Source: Fimbriimonas sp. (GTDB taxonomy: Bacteria; Armatimonadota; Fimbriimonadia; Fimbriimonadales; Fimbriimonadaceae). From it: 14,946 bases of DNA. The translations under genes were made by a program, and so were the position numbers. The notes under the pieces are model-generated. The model was not told the DNA's origin, ran no database searches, and was given only the letters and a program-made list of their open reading frames with translations. The DNA is taken from the NCBI GenBank assembly GCA_030447945.1, contig JAUJNV010000039.1:1-14946 (forward strand), in the 5' to 3' direction. Positions 6,415 to 13,468 of this stretch are shown one piece after another. The first letter of the stretch is position 1. The number at the start of each line of letters is the position of its first letter.

Positions 6415-6930
6415 ATGCCCCAGTTCACCGTCAATCCCCACCGGTTCGATCCCTACAAGAACTTCAAGTTCCGCGTGAAGTGGGACGGGCGGTACGTCGC
6501 CGGAGTGAGCAAGGTCAGCCCTTTGATTCGTACCACCGAGGTCGTGAGGCACCGGGACGGAGCCGATCCGAGCTCCGTTCGTAAGGCCCCCGGTCAGACG
6601 GAGTATGCGCCGATCGTGCTGGAACGGGCGGTGACCCACGACGTGGAGTTCGAGGGGTGGGCGAACAAAGTCTGGAACCATGGCGGCGGGCCGGGCGCGG
6701 AGGTTTCGCTTAAGGACTTCCGCAAAGACATCGTCATCGAGCTCTACAACGAGGCGGGCCAGCTCGCGATCGCCTACAAGGTGTTCCGCTGCTGGGTCTC
6801 GGAGTACCAGGCGATGGCGGAGCTGGACGCGGCCGGCAACGCCGTGCTCATCCAGAGCCTCCGTCTGGAGAACGAGGGCTGGGAGCGCGACTACGATGTC
6901 ACGGAGCCGGTCGAGCCGGCTTTGGAGTAG
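6415..6930 (+). CDS. Orphan phage tail-tube-like protein (T4 gp19 family)
   Basis: A 171-residue protein with the features of the gp19 tail-tube family. FDPYKNFKFRVKWDGRYVAG is followed by VSKVSPLIRTTEVVRHRDG, then PGQTEYAPIVLERAVTHD and a Trp-containing helix (FEGWANKVW). The C-terminal half has FRKDIVIELYNEAG, VFRCWVSEYQAMAELDA and LIQSLRLENEGWERDYDV. This family forms the inner tube of contractile tails and of extracellular contractile injection systems, as stacked hexameric rings. No sheath, baseplate, capsid or ATPase gene lies nearby, so it is an orphan copy whose partner genes, if any, are elsewhere. I chose the ATG at 6415 because GGAG lies 7 nt upstream; the ATG at 6385 lies inside the -10 box. 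Confidence 0.82.
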   Translation: MPQFTVNPHRFDPYKNFKFRVKWDGRYVAGVSKVSPLIRTTEVVRHRDGADPSSVRKAPGQTEYAPIVLERAVTHDVEFEGWANKVWNHGGGPGAEVSLKDFRKDIVIELYNEAGQLAIAYKVFRCWVSEYQAMAELDAAGNAVLIQSLRLENEGWERDYDVTEPVEPALE

Positions 6931-6933
6931 CCG

Positions 6934-6939
6934 TATACT
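6934..6939 (+). promoter_or_regulatory. Putative -10 box of parD
   Basis: TATACT followed by 6 nt and the parD ATG at 6946. It is a strong -10 match with no convincing -35, and the resulting transcript would be leaderless. Confidence 0.45.
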
Positions 6940-6945
6940 TTCTCT

Positions 6946-7212
6946 ATGGAAGTCCGGCTGACGGAGGAGGAGGCCCGGTTTGTGGAGGATCAGGTCGCCT
7001 CGGGACGATATGGTGCTCCCCATGAGGTCATCGCGGATGCCCTGAGGGTGTTGCAGGGGAGCGCGCCGCTGACGGCGGAAGAGCGCTCGCGTTTTGAAGC
7101 CACGCTTGCCGAGGCAGAGGCGGAGATTGAAGGAGGACAAGGGATCTCAGGCGAGCAGATAATCGCGGAGCTGCGGGCGCTTTCGCACGAGCGTCGAGCC
7201 AAGATCGCGTGA
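6946..7212 (+). CDS. parD: ParD-like antitoxin (ribbon-helix-helix)
   Basis: An 88-residue antitoxin of the ParD/CopG class. The N-terminal part, MEVRLTEEEARFVEDQVASG then RYGAPHEVIADALRVLQ, matches the ribbon-helix-helix pattern 'vsL..e...fv...V.sGrY.sasEVireaLRlL'. This part binds DNA as a dimer. The acidic C-terminal tail (about residues 42-88) is the region that wraps the toxin in homologues. The gene overlaps the toxin by 4 nt (GTGA), typical for co-translation. Autorepression through the promoter just upstream is inferred from the family. Confidence 0.88.
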   Translation: MEVRLTEEEARFVEDQVASGRYGAPHEVIADALRVLQGSAPLTAEERSRFEATLAEAEAEIEGGQGISGEQIIAELRALSHERRAKIA

Positions 7213-7502
7213 GCCGTCTCCTTGTCGCACCCCGAGCCCGGCGGGAATTGATCGGAATCTGGCGCTATATCTCCGGGGAAAATCCTAAGGCGGCAGACAA
7301 TCTCGTCGAAGAGATCGAGCAGGCGTTTCGTCTTTTGAGCGAGTTCCCCCAGGCGGGCCACTTCCGAGAGGATCTGACGACCCGGCCCTACCGTTTCTAT
7401 AGCATCGGCGACTACACGATCATTTATCGTCCGGTGGAAGAAGGCGTACGGATTCTACGGGTGGTGCACGGAGCGCGCGATATCCGCTCGATGCTCGACT
7501 GA
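7209..7502 (+). CDS. parE: ParE/RelE-family toxin
   Basis: A 97-residue protein of the RelE/ParE superfamily. It shows LLVAPRARRELIGIWRYISG, then NPKAADNLVEEIEQAF and LLSEFPQAGHFREDL. The beta-sheet core RPYRFYSIGDYTIIYRPVEE and the C-terminal VRILRVVHGARDIRSML follow. Characterised ParE proteins inhibit DNA gyrase and RelE proteins cleave mRNA on the ribosome; sequence alone does not settle which applies. The D-I-W-x-Y-I-like helix and the H-x-x-R-D-I ending are closer to ParE. It starts with GTG at 7209 inside the antitoxin stop (GTGA overlap). The pair looks intact. Confidence 0.88.
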   Translation: MSRLLVAPRARRELIGIWRYISGENPKAADNLVEEIEQAFRLLSEFPQAGHFREDLTTRPYRFYSIGDYTIIYRPVEEGVRILRVVHGARDIRSMLD

Positions 7503-7603
7503 CTTACCGCATCGCCATTAATGGCACGCGCATGGCCGACCTTGTGGGAAAGGGCACGGCGGTTCCCGTCCCCTTAGAAGGCAAGGGGTACCCTGACTCC
7601 CAT

Positions 7604-9242
7604 ATGGCCGTCGTTCAGATAATCGCCCTCGGGGGCGTCGGAGAGATTGGGAAGAACTGCACGGTGGTGCGGCAAGGGGACGACATTGTCGTCGTCGACT
7701 GTGGGCTGAGCTTCCCCAACGAGGAGATGCTCGGCATTGACATCGTCGTGCCGGACTTCACCTACCTCGTCGAGAACAAGGAGAAGATCCGTGGGGTCTT
7801 CATCACCCACGCCCACGAGGACCACGTTGGAGCGCTCCCTTATCTGCTGAACCAGATCGACGTGCCGATCTTCCTTTCCGACTTCGCCCACGCGCTCGTG
7901 CGGAGCAAACTCGACGAGAAGCTCGCCGGAAAGAAGATCGACTACCGGATCTTTAAGCCGGGAGACATCCTCCAAGCGGGTTCCCTGACCGTCGAGCCGG
8001 TGCGGATCACGCACTCAATCCCGGAGACCTGCGCGATGGCGGTTCGCACGGAGCACGGCATCGTGTTCTTTACTGCCGACTTCAAGTTCGACTTCACGCC
8101 CGTCGATGGCAAGCTCGCGAACATCACGCGGATTGGCGAGCTGGGCCAGGAGGGCGTGCTCTGTCTCCTGAGCGACTCGACGAACGTCGAGCGCCCGGGC
8201 TGGGGACCCAGCGAGCGGGCGGTGACCGAGGGGCTGCGCAAGGTGTTCGCCGAGGCGCAGGGGCGGGTGCTGCTCACGACCTTCGCGAGCAACATCCACC
8301 GGCTCCAACAGGCGATGGAGGTCGCCGCCGAGATGGGGCGCAAGATCGCGGTCGTCGGGCGGCGCATGGAGCAGAATCTCGATATCTGCGAGCGCATGGG
8401 CTACGTCAAGGCTCCGCGCGGCGTGCGCATCGGGCTCCAAGACCTGCGGCAGTACCCGGACGGCCAAGTCGCCATCCTCACTACGGGCAGCCAAGGCGAG
8501 CCGATGAGCGCGCTCGTGCAGATGTCCAAGGGGAGTACGGCCGGCTCCAGATCAAGGACGGAGACACCCTGATCTACCCGCACGCCCCATTCCCGGCAAC
8601 GAGGGCGCGATCTGGCGCACGATCAACCGCCTCTTCAACCAAGGGTGCCGCGTGATCTACGAAAGCGACACACCGATCCACGTCTCCGGCCACGCGTACC
8701 AGGAAGAGATCAAGATGATGCTTAACCTGACGCGCCCCTACTACGTCGCTCCTGTCCACGGCGAGCCTCGGCACCAGTTCATGTACAACAACCTCGCCCG
8801 GGACATGGGCTACCCGGAGCACCGGGTCTTCACCACCGCAGGCGTGCCGCTCGTGATGGACGATACGAGCGCGCACCTCGGCCAAGCGGTCACGGCCGGA
8901 CGCATTCTCGTGGACAACGCCGGAGGCTCGGGCGTGACGGACGACGTCCTCCGCGACCGGTACAACGTGGCCAACGACGGCATCATCGTGTTGACCATCG
9001 CCATCGACGAAACCAAGGGCGAGGTCGTCGGCGACCCGGATCTCCAGGCCAAGGGCTTCGACCTGGGGGGTGTCCTCGACGCCGCCTACGATCACCTGAT
9101 CGACGCCCTGCGCGCCCTCAGCCGCGAGGAGCTGAAGGACGCCGCCCGCGTGCGCCACACGGCGGCCGACGTCGTGCGCCGCCTGGTTCACAAGCGCGCG
9201 CAGCGCCGCCCGCTGGTGCTGCCGATGGTGGTCGAGGTCTAG
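7604..9242 (+). CDS. rnj: Ribonuclease J, interrupted by two single-base frameshifts
   Basis: A metallo-beta-lactamase/beta-CASP ribonuclease with 5'-3' exo- and endonuclease activity in mRNA decay and rRNA processing; about 546 residues when corrected, the normal length. IIALGGVGEIGKNCTVV opens the family fold. ITHAHEDHVGALPYLL (His69, His71, Asp73, His74) binds zinc. SDSTNVERPGW, FASNIHRLQQA, LTTGSQGEP and IHVSGHAYQEEIK with VAPVHGEPRH are further signatures. Frame 1 breaks at the G4 run 8530-8533: one extra G restores KGEYGRLQIKDGDTLIY. A second break near 8577 needs one more base to give IYSARPIPGNEGAIW. I prefer the ATG at 7604; the in-frame ATG at 7532 adds 24 residues unlike the family. 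Two sequencing errors are likelier than loss of such a gene. Confidence 0.9.
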
Positions 9243-9256
9243 AAGCTCTCGAACTC

Positions 9257-9273
9257 TACGCCCGCAGGGCGTA
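9257..9273. terminator. Hairpin with CCCGCAGGG core between convergent rnj and aminopeptidase genes
   Basis: TACGCCC (9257-9263) and GGGCGTA (9267-9273) form a perfect 7-bp stem around GCA, 15 nt after the rnj stop. There is no T tract, so rho-independent termination is only suggested. The same CCCGCAGGG core recurs at 12173-12181 between another convergent pair. Confidence 0.4.
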
Positions 9274-9376
9274 CCTTCCGAGGGAAGAGGTGAACATAGC
9301 CGCTTCGGTCCCTTCTGGGGTCACCTCGGTCGGATGGCCGGCAGGCGCAAGCAGGGCATTAAGAACTTGCGCTGAC

Positions 9377-11752
9377 TCACGCTCCAAGTTGCTCACGCGT
9401 ACGATTAGCCTCCAGGCCGCTTTTCCAGCGCCTCCACCGCTCGCTCCGCCGCGCCGCGGATGTTGCGCAGGCTGTGGCCGGTGATCCCCGGAGCGTCGGC
9501 AGGGCCTCCGGATTACCGTAGGCTGTGAGGGCGTTGATGGCGGCGACCCGCGCACCGAACGACGGCTCCTTGGCGATCTCGATCAAGGCGTCGAAGACGC
9601 GCGCTCCGACGGGCGGTCCTTCAGCGGGCCCAGGGCTCGGATTCGCGGCGACCCGTACCGGTTCGCTCGGAGGGTTGCGCAGGGCCTCCAGCGCCCTTTC
9701 GCGGGCGACTTCGGGGTTTCGGGCCACCCACCACCCCAGAGCAAGCTGGCGGTACCGGTCGTTGTAGCTCGGGGTGCGCCAGGCTTCGCCGGCCAGGGCC
9801 TCGTCCCCTGCGTGCCTGAGCAGGGCCGAGAGCGCCGTGCCGCGAAGCACGGGATTAGGGTCGGTCCTCCAGATCTCGCGGAGCCGCTCGATCGCGAAGC
9901 GGTCGGCCCGCGCGCTCTCAAGCGCCGAGACGGCGGTGTTCTGCACGCGTTTGTCCGAATGGCGCGTGAGTTCCAAAAGGTACGGGACCGGTGGCTGCTT
10001 CAGCAGACCCACCATCCGCTCGAGCAACCGGGGCGAGGTCTCTCCGCGCGCCAATGCCGCGCCCCGAGAGGCGCTCAGCGCCCGAAAGAGAGGAACCAGC
10101 AGCTTCGCTTTCTGCGCCGCGTTCGGCGCGTTCTGGTAGAGGGCCGTCCAGTCATTGGGCGTGTAGGACGGGTAATCGATCTCGAGGGGATACCGCACTT
10201 CAGGGTCGATGAGCGTGGGGCCGCGCGATCCCACCCGCACGCGAACTTCGCTGTCGTCCAGATGAACGGTTTGCTTCCGCCACGTCGAGCCGTCGAGGGT
10301 CCACACCGGCAGGTTCAGGCGGAAAAAGGGGTCCCGCTGCACGATCACGACTTCGTCGCCTTCCCGGGTGACCTTCAGCCGGGGGACGCCCGCCGTGTAG
10401 AACCACTGCTGCATGAACGGTCGCAGGTCCCGGAGTGTCGAGCGGCTCATGGAGTCGAAGAACTGCTCCGTGGTGACGGACTTATAGGCGTAGCGGTGGA
10501 GGTACTCGCGGATGCCGTTCCAGAACCGGCGCTCGCCCAGCTCGTGCATGAGCACGAAGAGCCGCATGGCGCCGCCGGCGTAGGCGTGCCCGCTGAAAAC
10601 GTCCATCGGCTCCTTGAAGTCCGTCTTGATCATCGCCCGAGGGTCGCCCCGGAACGCCCCCAGGCCACCCTCGAAGGTGTCGTGGCGCGCGAGGTCGTAC
10701 GCCTCCTGCCCGTGGCGGTGACGGGTCCAGAAGGCGGGCAGGAAGCTCGCGAACCCCTCGTTGATCCAGATGTGCGACCAGTCGCGGGTAGTGACGATGT
10801 CGCCGAACCACTGGTGCGCGAGCTCGTGCGCCACCAACCCCTCGGAGCTGGTGAGCGGCTTGGCTTCCGGCGGGTGCAGCGTGGTGATCGTGTTCGTCAC
10901 CTGCGTGATGTTCTCCATGCCGCCGAACATAAAGTCCGGCACGACGGCCTGCGAAAACTTGGCGAAGGGATACTTGAAGCCGGTCTGCCGCGAGAAGAAC
11001 TCCACCATCTTGTCCGTTCCGGCGAAGCTCGACCGGCCCATCCGCTCCAGCCCCCGCGGCACGTACCAGTCGATCGGAATGCCTGCCCAGCTCTCGCGGC
11101 CGCGGGACAGGTTGCCCACGACAAAGCTGATGAGGTAGGTCGCGTGGGGCTGGTCCATCCGCCAGCGGTAGGTGGCGAGCCTCTCGCCCTTCGGTCCCAT
11201 GCGCGTGACGCCCAATAGCTTGCCGTTGCTCAGGGCGAACTGCCCTTCGTGCACGGTGAGAGTGCCCTCGGAGGTCGCTTTGTCGTCGGGGAAGTCGTAG
11301 GTCGGCAGCCAGTAGCGGGTGTCCTCGGCTTCGCCCTGGGTGTAGATGATGCCCGTGGTTGAGGGGAAGGCGCGGGCGGCGGGAATAAAGTAGACGCCCG
11401 CCTCAGGCACGCCGCTGTAGGCGATGGCCACCTTCAGGGTGTCTCTCCGCCGGGCGGCGCGGGGCAGGGTGACGAACAGACGCTCACCCCGAGTCTCAAA
11501 GCGTGTGGCGAGCCCGTTGACCGTCACGTCGCGCACCGCCAGCTTGCCGGAGTCGAACCAGACCTCGGTGGTGCCATCCCGGAGGGGGCGGACGGTATTC
11601 GTAACCTGGCCGAGAATCATCGCGCGCGGCTCGTCGAACGACAGATTCCACTTCACGTGGATCAGATCGTAAGTCCGCTCCGGCCGCTGCGCGGGGGCAC
11701 AGGCGGCCAGAGTGGCGGCGAGGCAGACGGAGAGGAAGGGGCGGGGGGGCAT
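9377..11752 (-). CDS. M1-family zinc aminopeptidase lipoprotein with C-terminal HEAT-like repeats
   Basis: A large metallopeptidase that removes N-terminal residues from peptides. The signal peptide ends in the lipobox LAAC (residues 15-18), so it should be anchored by Cys18 outside the cytoplasm. The substrate-binding GAMEN motif reads GGMEN (277-281). Zinc ligands are His309 and His313 of HELAH and Glu332 of NEGF, with Glu310 as the catalytic base. YAGGAM (about residue 390) probably holds the catalytic Tyr. Residues after about 540 form helical HEAT-like repeats. Near the end the frame shifts: adding one base in the C4 run at 9486-9489 restores LRGITGHSLRNIRGAAERAV and stops at 9405 (about 782 aa), more natural than the Arg/Thr-rich tail read as written. 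It is divergent from the gene at 11821. Confidence 0.92.
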   Translation of the reverse strand: MPPRPFLSVCLAATLAACAPAQRPERTYDLIHVKWNLSFDEPRAMILGQVTNTVRPLRDGTTEVWFDSGKLAVRDVTVNGLATRFETRGERLFVTLPRAARRRDTLKVAIAYSGVPEAGVYFIPAARAFPSTTGIIYTQGEAEDTRYWLPTYDFPDDKATSEGTLTVHEGQFALSNGKLLGVTRMGPKGERLATYRWRMDQPHATYLISFVVGNLSRGRESWAGIPIDWYVPRGLERMGRSSFAGTDKMVEFFSRQTGFKYPFAKFSQAVVPDFMFGGMENITQVTNTITTLHPPEAKPLTSSEGLVAHELAHQWFGDIVTTRDWSHIWINEGFASFLPAFWTRHRHGQEAYDLARHDTFEGGLGAFRGDPRAMIKTDFKEPMDVFSGHAYAGGAMRLFVLMHELGERRFWNGIREYLHRYAYKSVTTEQFFDSMSRSTLRDLRPFMQQWFYTAGVPRLKVTREGDEVVIVQRDPFFRLNLPVWTLDGSTWRKQTVHLDDSEVRVRVGSRGPTLIDPEVRYPLEIDYPSYTPNDWTALYQNAPNAAQKAKLLVPLFRALSASRGAALARGETSPRLLERMVGLLKQPPVPYLLELTRHSDKRVQNTAVSALESARADRFAIERLREIWRTDPNPVLRGTALSALLRHAGDEALAGEAWRTPSYNDRYRQLALGWWVARNPEVARERALEALRNPPSEPVRVAANPSPGPAEGPPVGARVFDALIEIAKEPSFGARVAAINALTAYGNPEALPTLRGSPATACATSAARRSERWRRWKSGLEANRTREQLGA

Positions 11753-11808
11753 GGCGTTCCGGACGGACGACTCACTAAGTGAGACTTCCAGCCTACACCA
11801 TCCTGTCG

Positions 11809-11814
11809 TAAGCT
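11809..11814 (+). promoter_or_regulatory. Putative -10 box of the gene at 11821
   Basis: TAAGCT followed by 6 nt and ATG, the same spacing as other leaderless-type starts. It lies in the 68-bp divergent gap shared with the aminopeptidase. Confidence 0.35.
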
Positions 11815-11820
11815 ACATCT

Positions 11821-12165
11821 ATGGGCGAGGTAACGGCGCGCGACACCGTCTCGGCGGATGAACTGCGGGAGATCGTGCGGAGGCGGGGGGTACGGCTAAC
11901 GGTGGCGGACGTCGCCGCCGCGACGAGGATGTCCGAGGAGGACGTGCGCGCGGACCTGAGCGAGCTAAGGGGACGGCCGGAGACGCCGGTGCCGGAGAGC
12001 CGGTCTTCGTTCGACGCGGCGCAAGCGCGAGCGGAGGCTTGGCAGGCGCGCCAGGCGGCCGACGGGGAAGCACCGCCGAACCCCGCGCGACGTTCCCGTT
12101 GGGGATGCGGCTCGGCGGTGCTGTTAGGGTTGTTCGCCGCCGTTGCCATAGGCTGGCCTGGCTAG
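11821..12165 (+). CDS. Small HTH-like protein with a C-terminal membrane anchor, unknown function
   Basis: A 114-residue protein I cannot assign. Residues about 10-50 are helical with a DNA-binding look: SADELREIVRRRGVRLTVAD is followed by VAAATRMSEEDVRADLSELR, a plausible helix-turn-helix or winged-helix start. Residues 51-92 are a polar, Pro/Ala-rich linker. The C-terminus has a basic stop (ARRSRWGCG), then a hydrophobic span (SAVLLGLFAAVAIGW), so the protein is probably tail-anchored with its helical domain in the cytoplasm. It lies between the aminopeptidase (divergent) and mntR (convergent). The start is supported by TAAGCT 6 nt upstream. The HTH call is inference; a simple helical domain is possible. 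Confidence 0.6.
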   Translation: MGEVTARDTVSADELREIVRRRGVRLTVADVAAATRMSEEDVRADLSELRGRPETPVPESRSSFDAAQARAEAWQARQAADGEAPPNPARRSRWGCGSAVLLGLFAAVAIGWPG

Positions 12166-12170
12166 AAGGA

Positions 12171-12183
12171 GGCCCGCAGGGCC
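12171..12183. terminator. Short GGCCC-GCA-GGGCC hairpin between convergent genes
   Basis: A perfect 5-bp GC stem with a GCA loop, in the 41-bp gap between the stop at 12165 and the mntR stop at 12207. It has no T tract. It shares the CCCGCAGGG core with the hairpin at 9257-9273. Bidirectional termination is inference. Confidence 0.3.
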
Positions 12184-12206
12184 CGTAGCCGCTGCGTGGC
12201 GAGGAG

Positions 12207-12602
12207 TCAGCGCTCTAGGAAGCGTCGCATCGCCGCGAGCGTTTGTCCGCTGGCGTGGTGCTCGATGCCCTCGGCGTCCGTTTCGGCGACCGCTTGGGGG
12301 ACGCCGAGGGCGAGGAGGAAGTCGAGGACCAGGGCGTGGCGCTCGCGGGCGGCGGCGGCGAGCTCCGAGCCCAAAGGCGTGAGGAAGATCGATCGGTAGG
12401 GCTGCGAAGTCACGAAACCCTCGCGCTGCAGGCGGCGCACGGTGCGCGAGACGCTGACGTGGCTGATCCCGAGGCGCTCGGCCAGATCCACCGCGCGCGC
12501 CTCGCCCGTCTCCTTGATGAGCGCCTCGATCAGCTCCACATAGTCTTCCGCACGCTCGCGGCTGTGGTCCTCGCGGGTCCTTTGGAAGCGGTTGGGGGTC
12601 AT
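12207..12602 (-). CDS. mntR: MntR-like manganese-dependent transcriptional regulator (DtxR family)
   Basis: A 131-residue DtxR-family repressor of the short MntR type, without the SH3-like third domain. Residues about 8-75 form the winged helix: REDHSRERAEDYVELIEALI precedes AVDLAERLGISHVSVSRTVR (helix-turn-helix) and the wing LQREGFVTSQPYRSIFLT. Residues about 85-125 form the metal-binding dimerisation domain, with RERHALVLDFLLALGV and AEGIEHHAS providing the His and Glu ligands expected for Mn. MntR normally represses manganese uptake or controls export when Mn is replete. No Mn transporter is adjacent, so its targets lie elsewhere. The leader has no Shine-Dalgarno and consists of heptad repeats. 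It is divergent from ftsE. Confidence 0.92.
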   Translation of the reverse strand: MTPNRFQRTREDHSRERAEDYVELIEALIKETGEARAVDLAERLGISHVSVSRTVRRLQREGFVTSQPYRSIFLTPLGSELAAAARERHALVLDFLLALGVPQAVAETDAEGIEHHASGQTLAAMRRFLER

Positions 12603-12690
12603 GGTGTTGGGGTATTGGGTGTTGGGGGCTGAGTGTCCGCAACCTGCATACTATAACGCCCCAAGGCCCAACGCCCAACACCCAACGCCC
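12603..12690. repeat. Inverted GTTGGGT-type heptad arrays between mntR and ftsE
   Basis: The left array (12603-12628) reads GGTGTTGGGGTATTGGG then TGTTGGGGG. The right array (12656-12690) is its complementary type, with CCCAACGCCCAACACCCAAC in it. Units repeat every 7 nt. The arms could pair imperfectly with G-U pairs around a loop of about 27 nt that holds the TATAGT box. The element fills most of the 107-bp divergent gap, begins right at the mntR start codon, and resembles the arrays at 5101-5397. Confidence 0.6.
12650..12678 (-). promoter_or_regulatory. Putative mntR promoter
   Basis: On the minus strand TTGGGC (12678-12673), a 17-nt spacer and TATAGT (12655-12650). The -35-like hexamer is part of the right heptad array. 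The leader to the mntR ATG would be about 40 nt and contains the left array. No obvious inverted MntR operator is seen. Confidence 0.4.
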
Positions 12691-12709
12691 CTCCGCCACC
12701 GTCCTCTCC

Positions 12710-13468
12710 ATGATGCAGACAGGAACCCTTGTCGCTCTGTCCCCCAGTCCCGCTGTGAAAGAGAAACCCTTTCCCTTCGCGTCCTACATCGAGTTTCGCG
12801 AAGCCCGAGTGGAATACCCAGGGCGGGTTTCGGGTCTCAGCGGCGTGACGCTGGCGATCGAGCGGGGCGAGTTCGTGTTCTTCGTGGGCCGGACCGGCGC
12901 GGGGAAGAGCACCCTGCTCAAGATCCTCTCGCGCGAGGTGCGGCACACCGGCGGAGTGGTCACCCTATCGGGCCGGGACCTTTCGCGCGTGAAGGAGCGG
13001 GAGGTCCACCTGCTGCGGCGGGAGATGGGGATCGTGCCGCAAGACTTCGCCCTTCTCCCGGGCAAGCGGGTGTGGGAAAACGTCGCCTACGCGATGCGCG
13101 CTGTGGGCCACTCGCGCCGTGACGTCCGCCGACGCGTGCCCGAGATCCTCGAGCTCGTCAGCGTGGGGCACCGGGCGGACGCCTTCCCGCACCAGCTCTC
13201 GGGCGGCGAGCAGCAGAGGGTCGCCATCGGGCGCGCCCTCGTGAACAACCCTCCTCTCCTGCTGGCCGACGAGCCTACGGGCAACCTCGACCCCGAACAC
13301 TCGTGGGAGGTCATGGAGGTTTTGCGGAGACTCAATATGAGAGGAACGACCGTCCTCGTCGCGAGCCACGACATGACGGTGGTCATGCGCTCGGGGCGGC
13401 GTGTCGTGACCCTCGACCAGGGCCGCGTCGTGGAGGACGCGCCGGAGTGGGGGGCGCGCGATGCTTGA
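12710..13468 (+). CDS. ftsE: FtsE, ATP-binding subunit of the FtsEX complex
   Basis: Cytoplasmic ATPase that works with FtsX to activate peptidoglycan hydrolysis through a periplasmic partner at division. All ABC motifs are present: Walker A GRTGAGKST (60-68), Q-loop Gln111 in VPQDFALLPGKRVWENV (the FtsE hallmark), signature LSGGEQQR (163-170), Walker B LLLADE ending at Glu188, D-loop NLDP, and the His220 switch in ASHD. At 252 residues it is longer than the usual 220-230 because about 25 polar residues precede the first strand. The start is ATG-ATG at 12710/12713 without a clear Shine-Dalgarno, so a later start is possible. Its 3' end overlaps ftsX by 8 nt, indicating translational coupling. 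Confidence 0.93.
   Translation: MMQTGTLVALSPSPAVKEKPFPFASYIEFREARVEYPGRVSGLSGVTLAIERGEFVFFVGRTGAGKSTLLKILSREVRHTGGVVTLSGRDLSRVKEREVHLLRREMGIVPQDFALLPGKRVWENVAYAMRAVGHSRRDVRRRVPEILELVSVGHRADAFPHQLSGGEQQRVAIGRALVNNPPLLLADEPTGNLDPEHSWEVMEVLRRLNMRGTTVLVASHDMTVVMRSGRRVVTLDQGRVVEDAPEWGARDA

Noticed and set aside
7514..7525. Perfect 12-bp palindrome GCCATTAATGGC after parE
   Set aside because: It is downstream of the toxin-antitoxin pair rather than at its promoter, and a single 12-bp palindrome is weak evidence for an operator.
7570..7588. CCCCTT/AAGGGG stem with a 7-nt loop before rnj
   Set aside because: The stem is short, has no T tract and lies inside a possible N-terminal extension; neither terminator nor attenuator can be supported.
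9256..9396. A 46-residue minus-strand ORF starting GTG at 9396, just after the corrected aminopeptidase stop
   Set aside because: It has no Shine-Dalgarno, no -10 box, no recognisable family and weaker GC3 than its neighbours, and its end overlaps the rnj hairpin. It may be chance.
9812..11218. Plus-strand ORF of 468 codons
   Set aside because: It lies wholly antisense to the M1 aminopeptidase, with the low-complexity His/Arg/Val/Glu composition of an antisense frame.
11770..11782. CTCACTAAGTGAG inverted repeat upstream of the aminopeptidase
   Set aside because: The 6-bp arms do not extend, and no regulator or second copy is visible.
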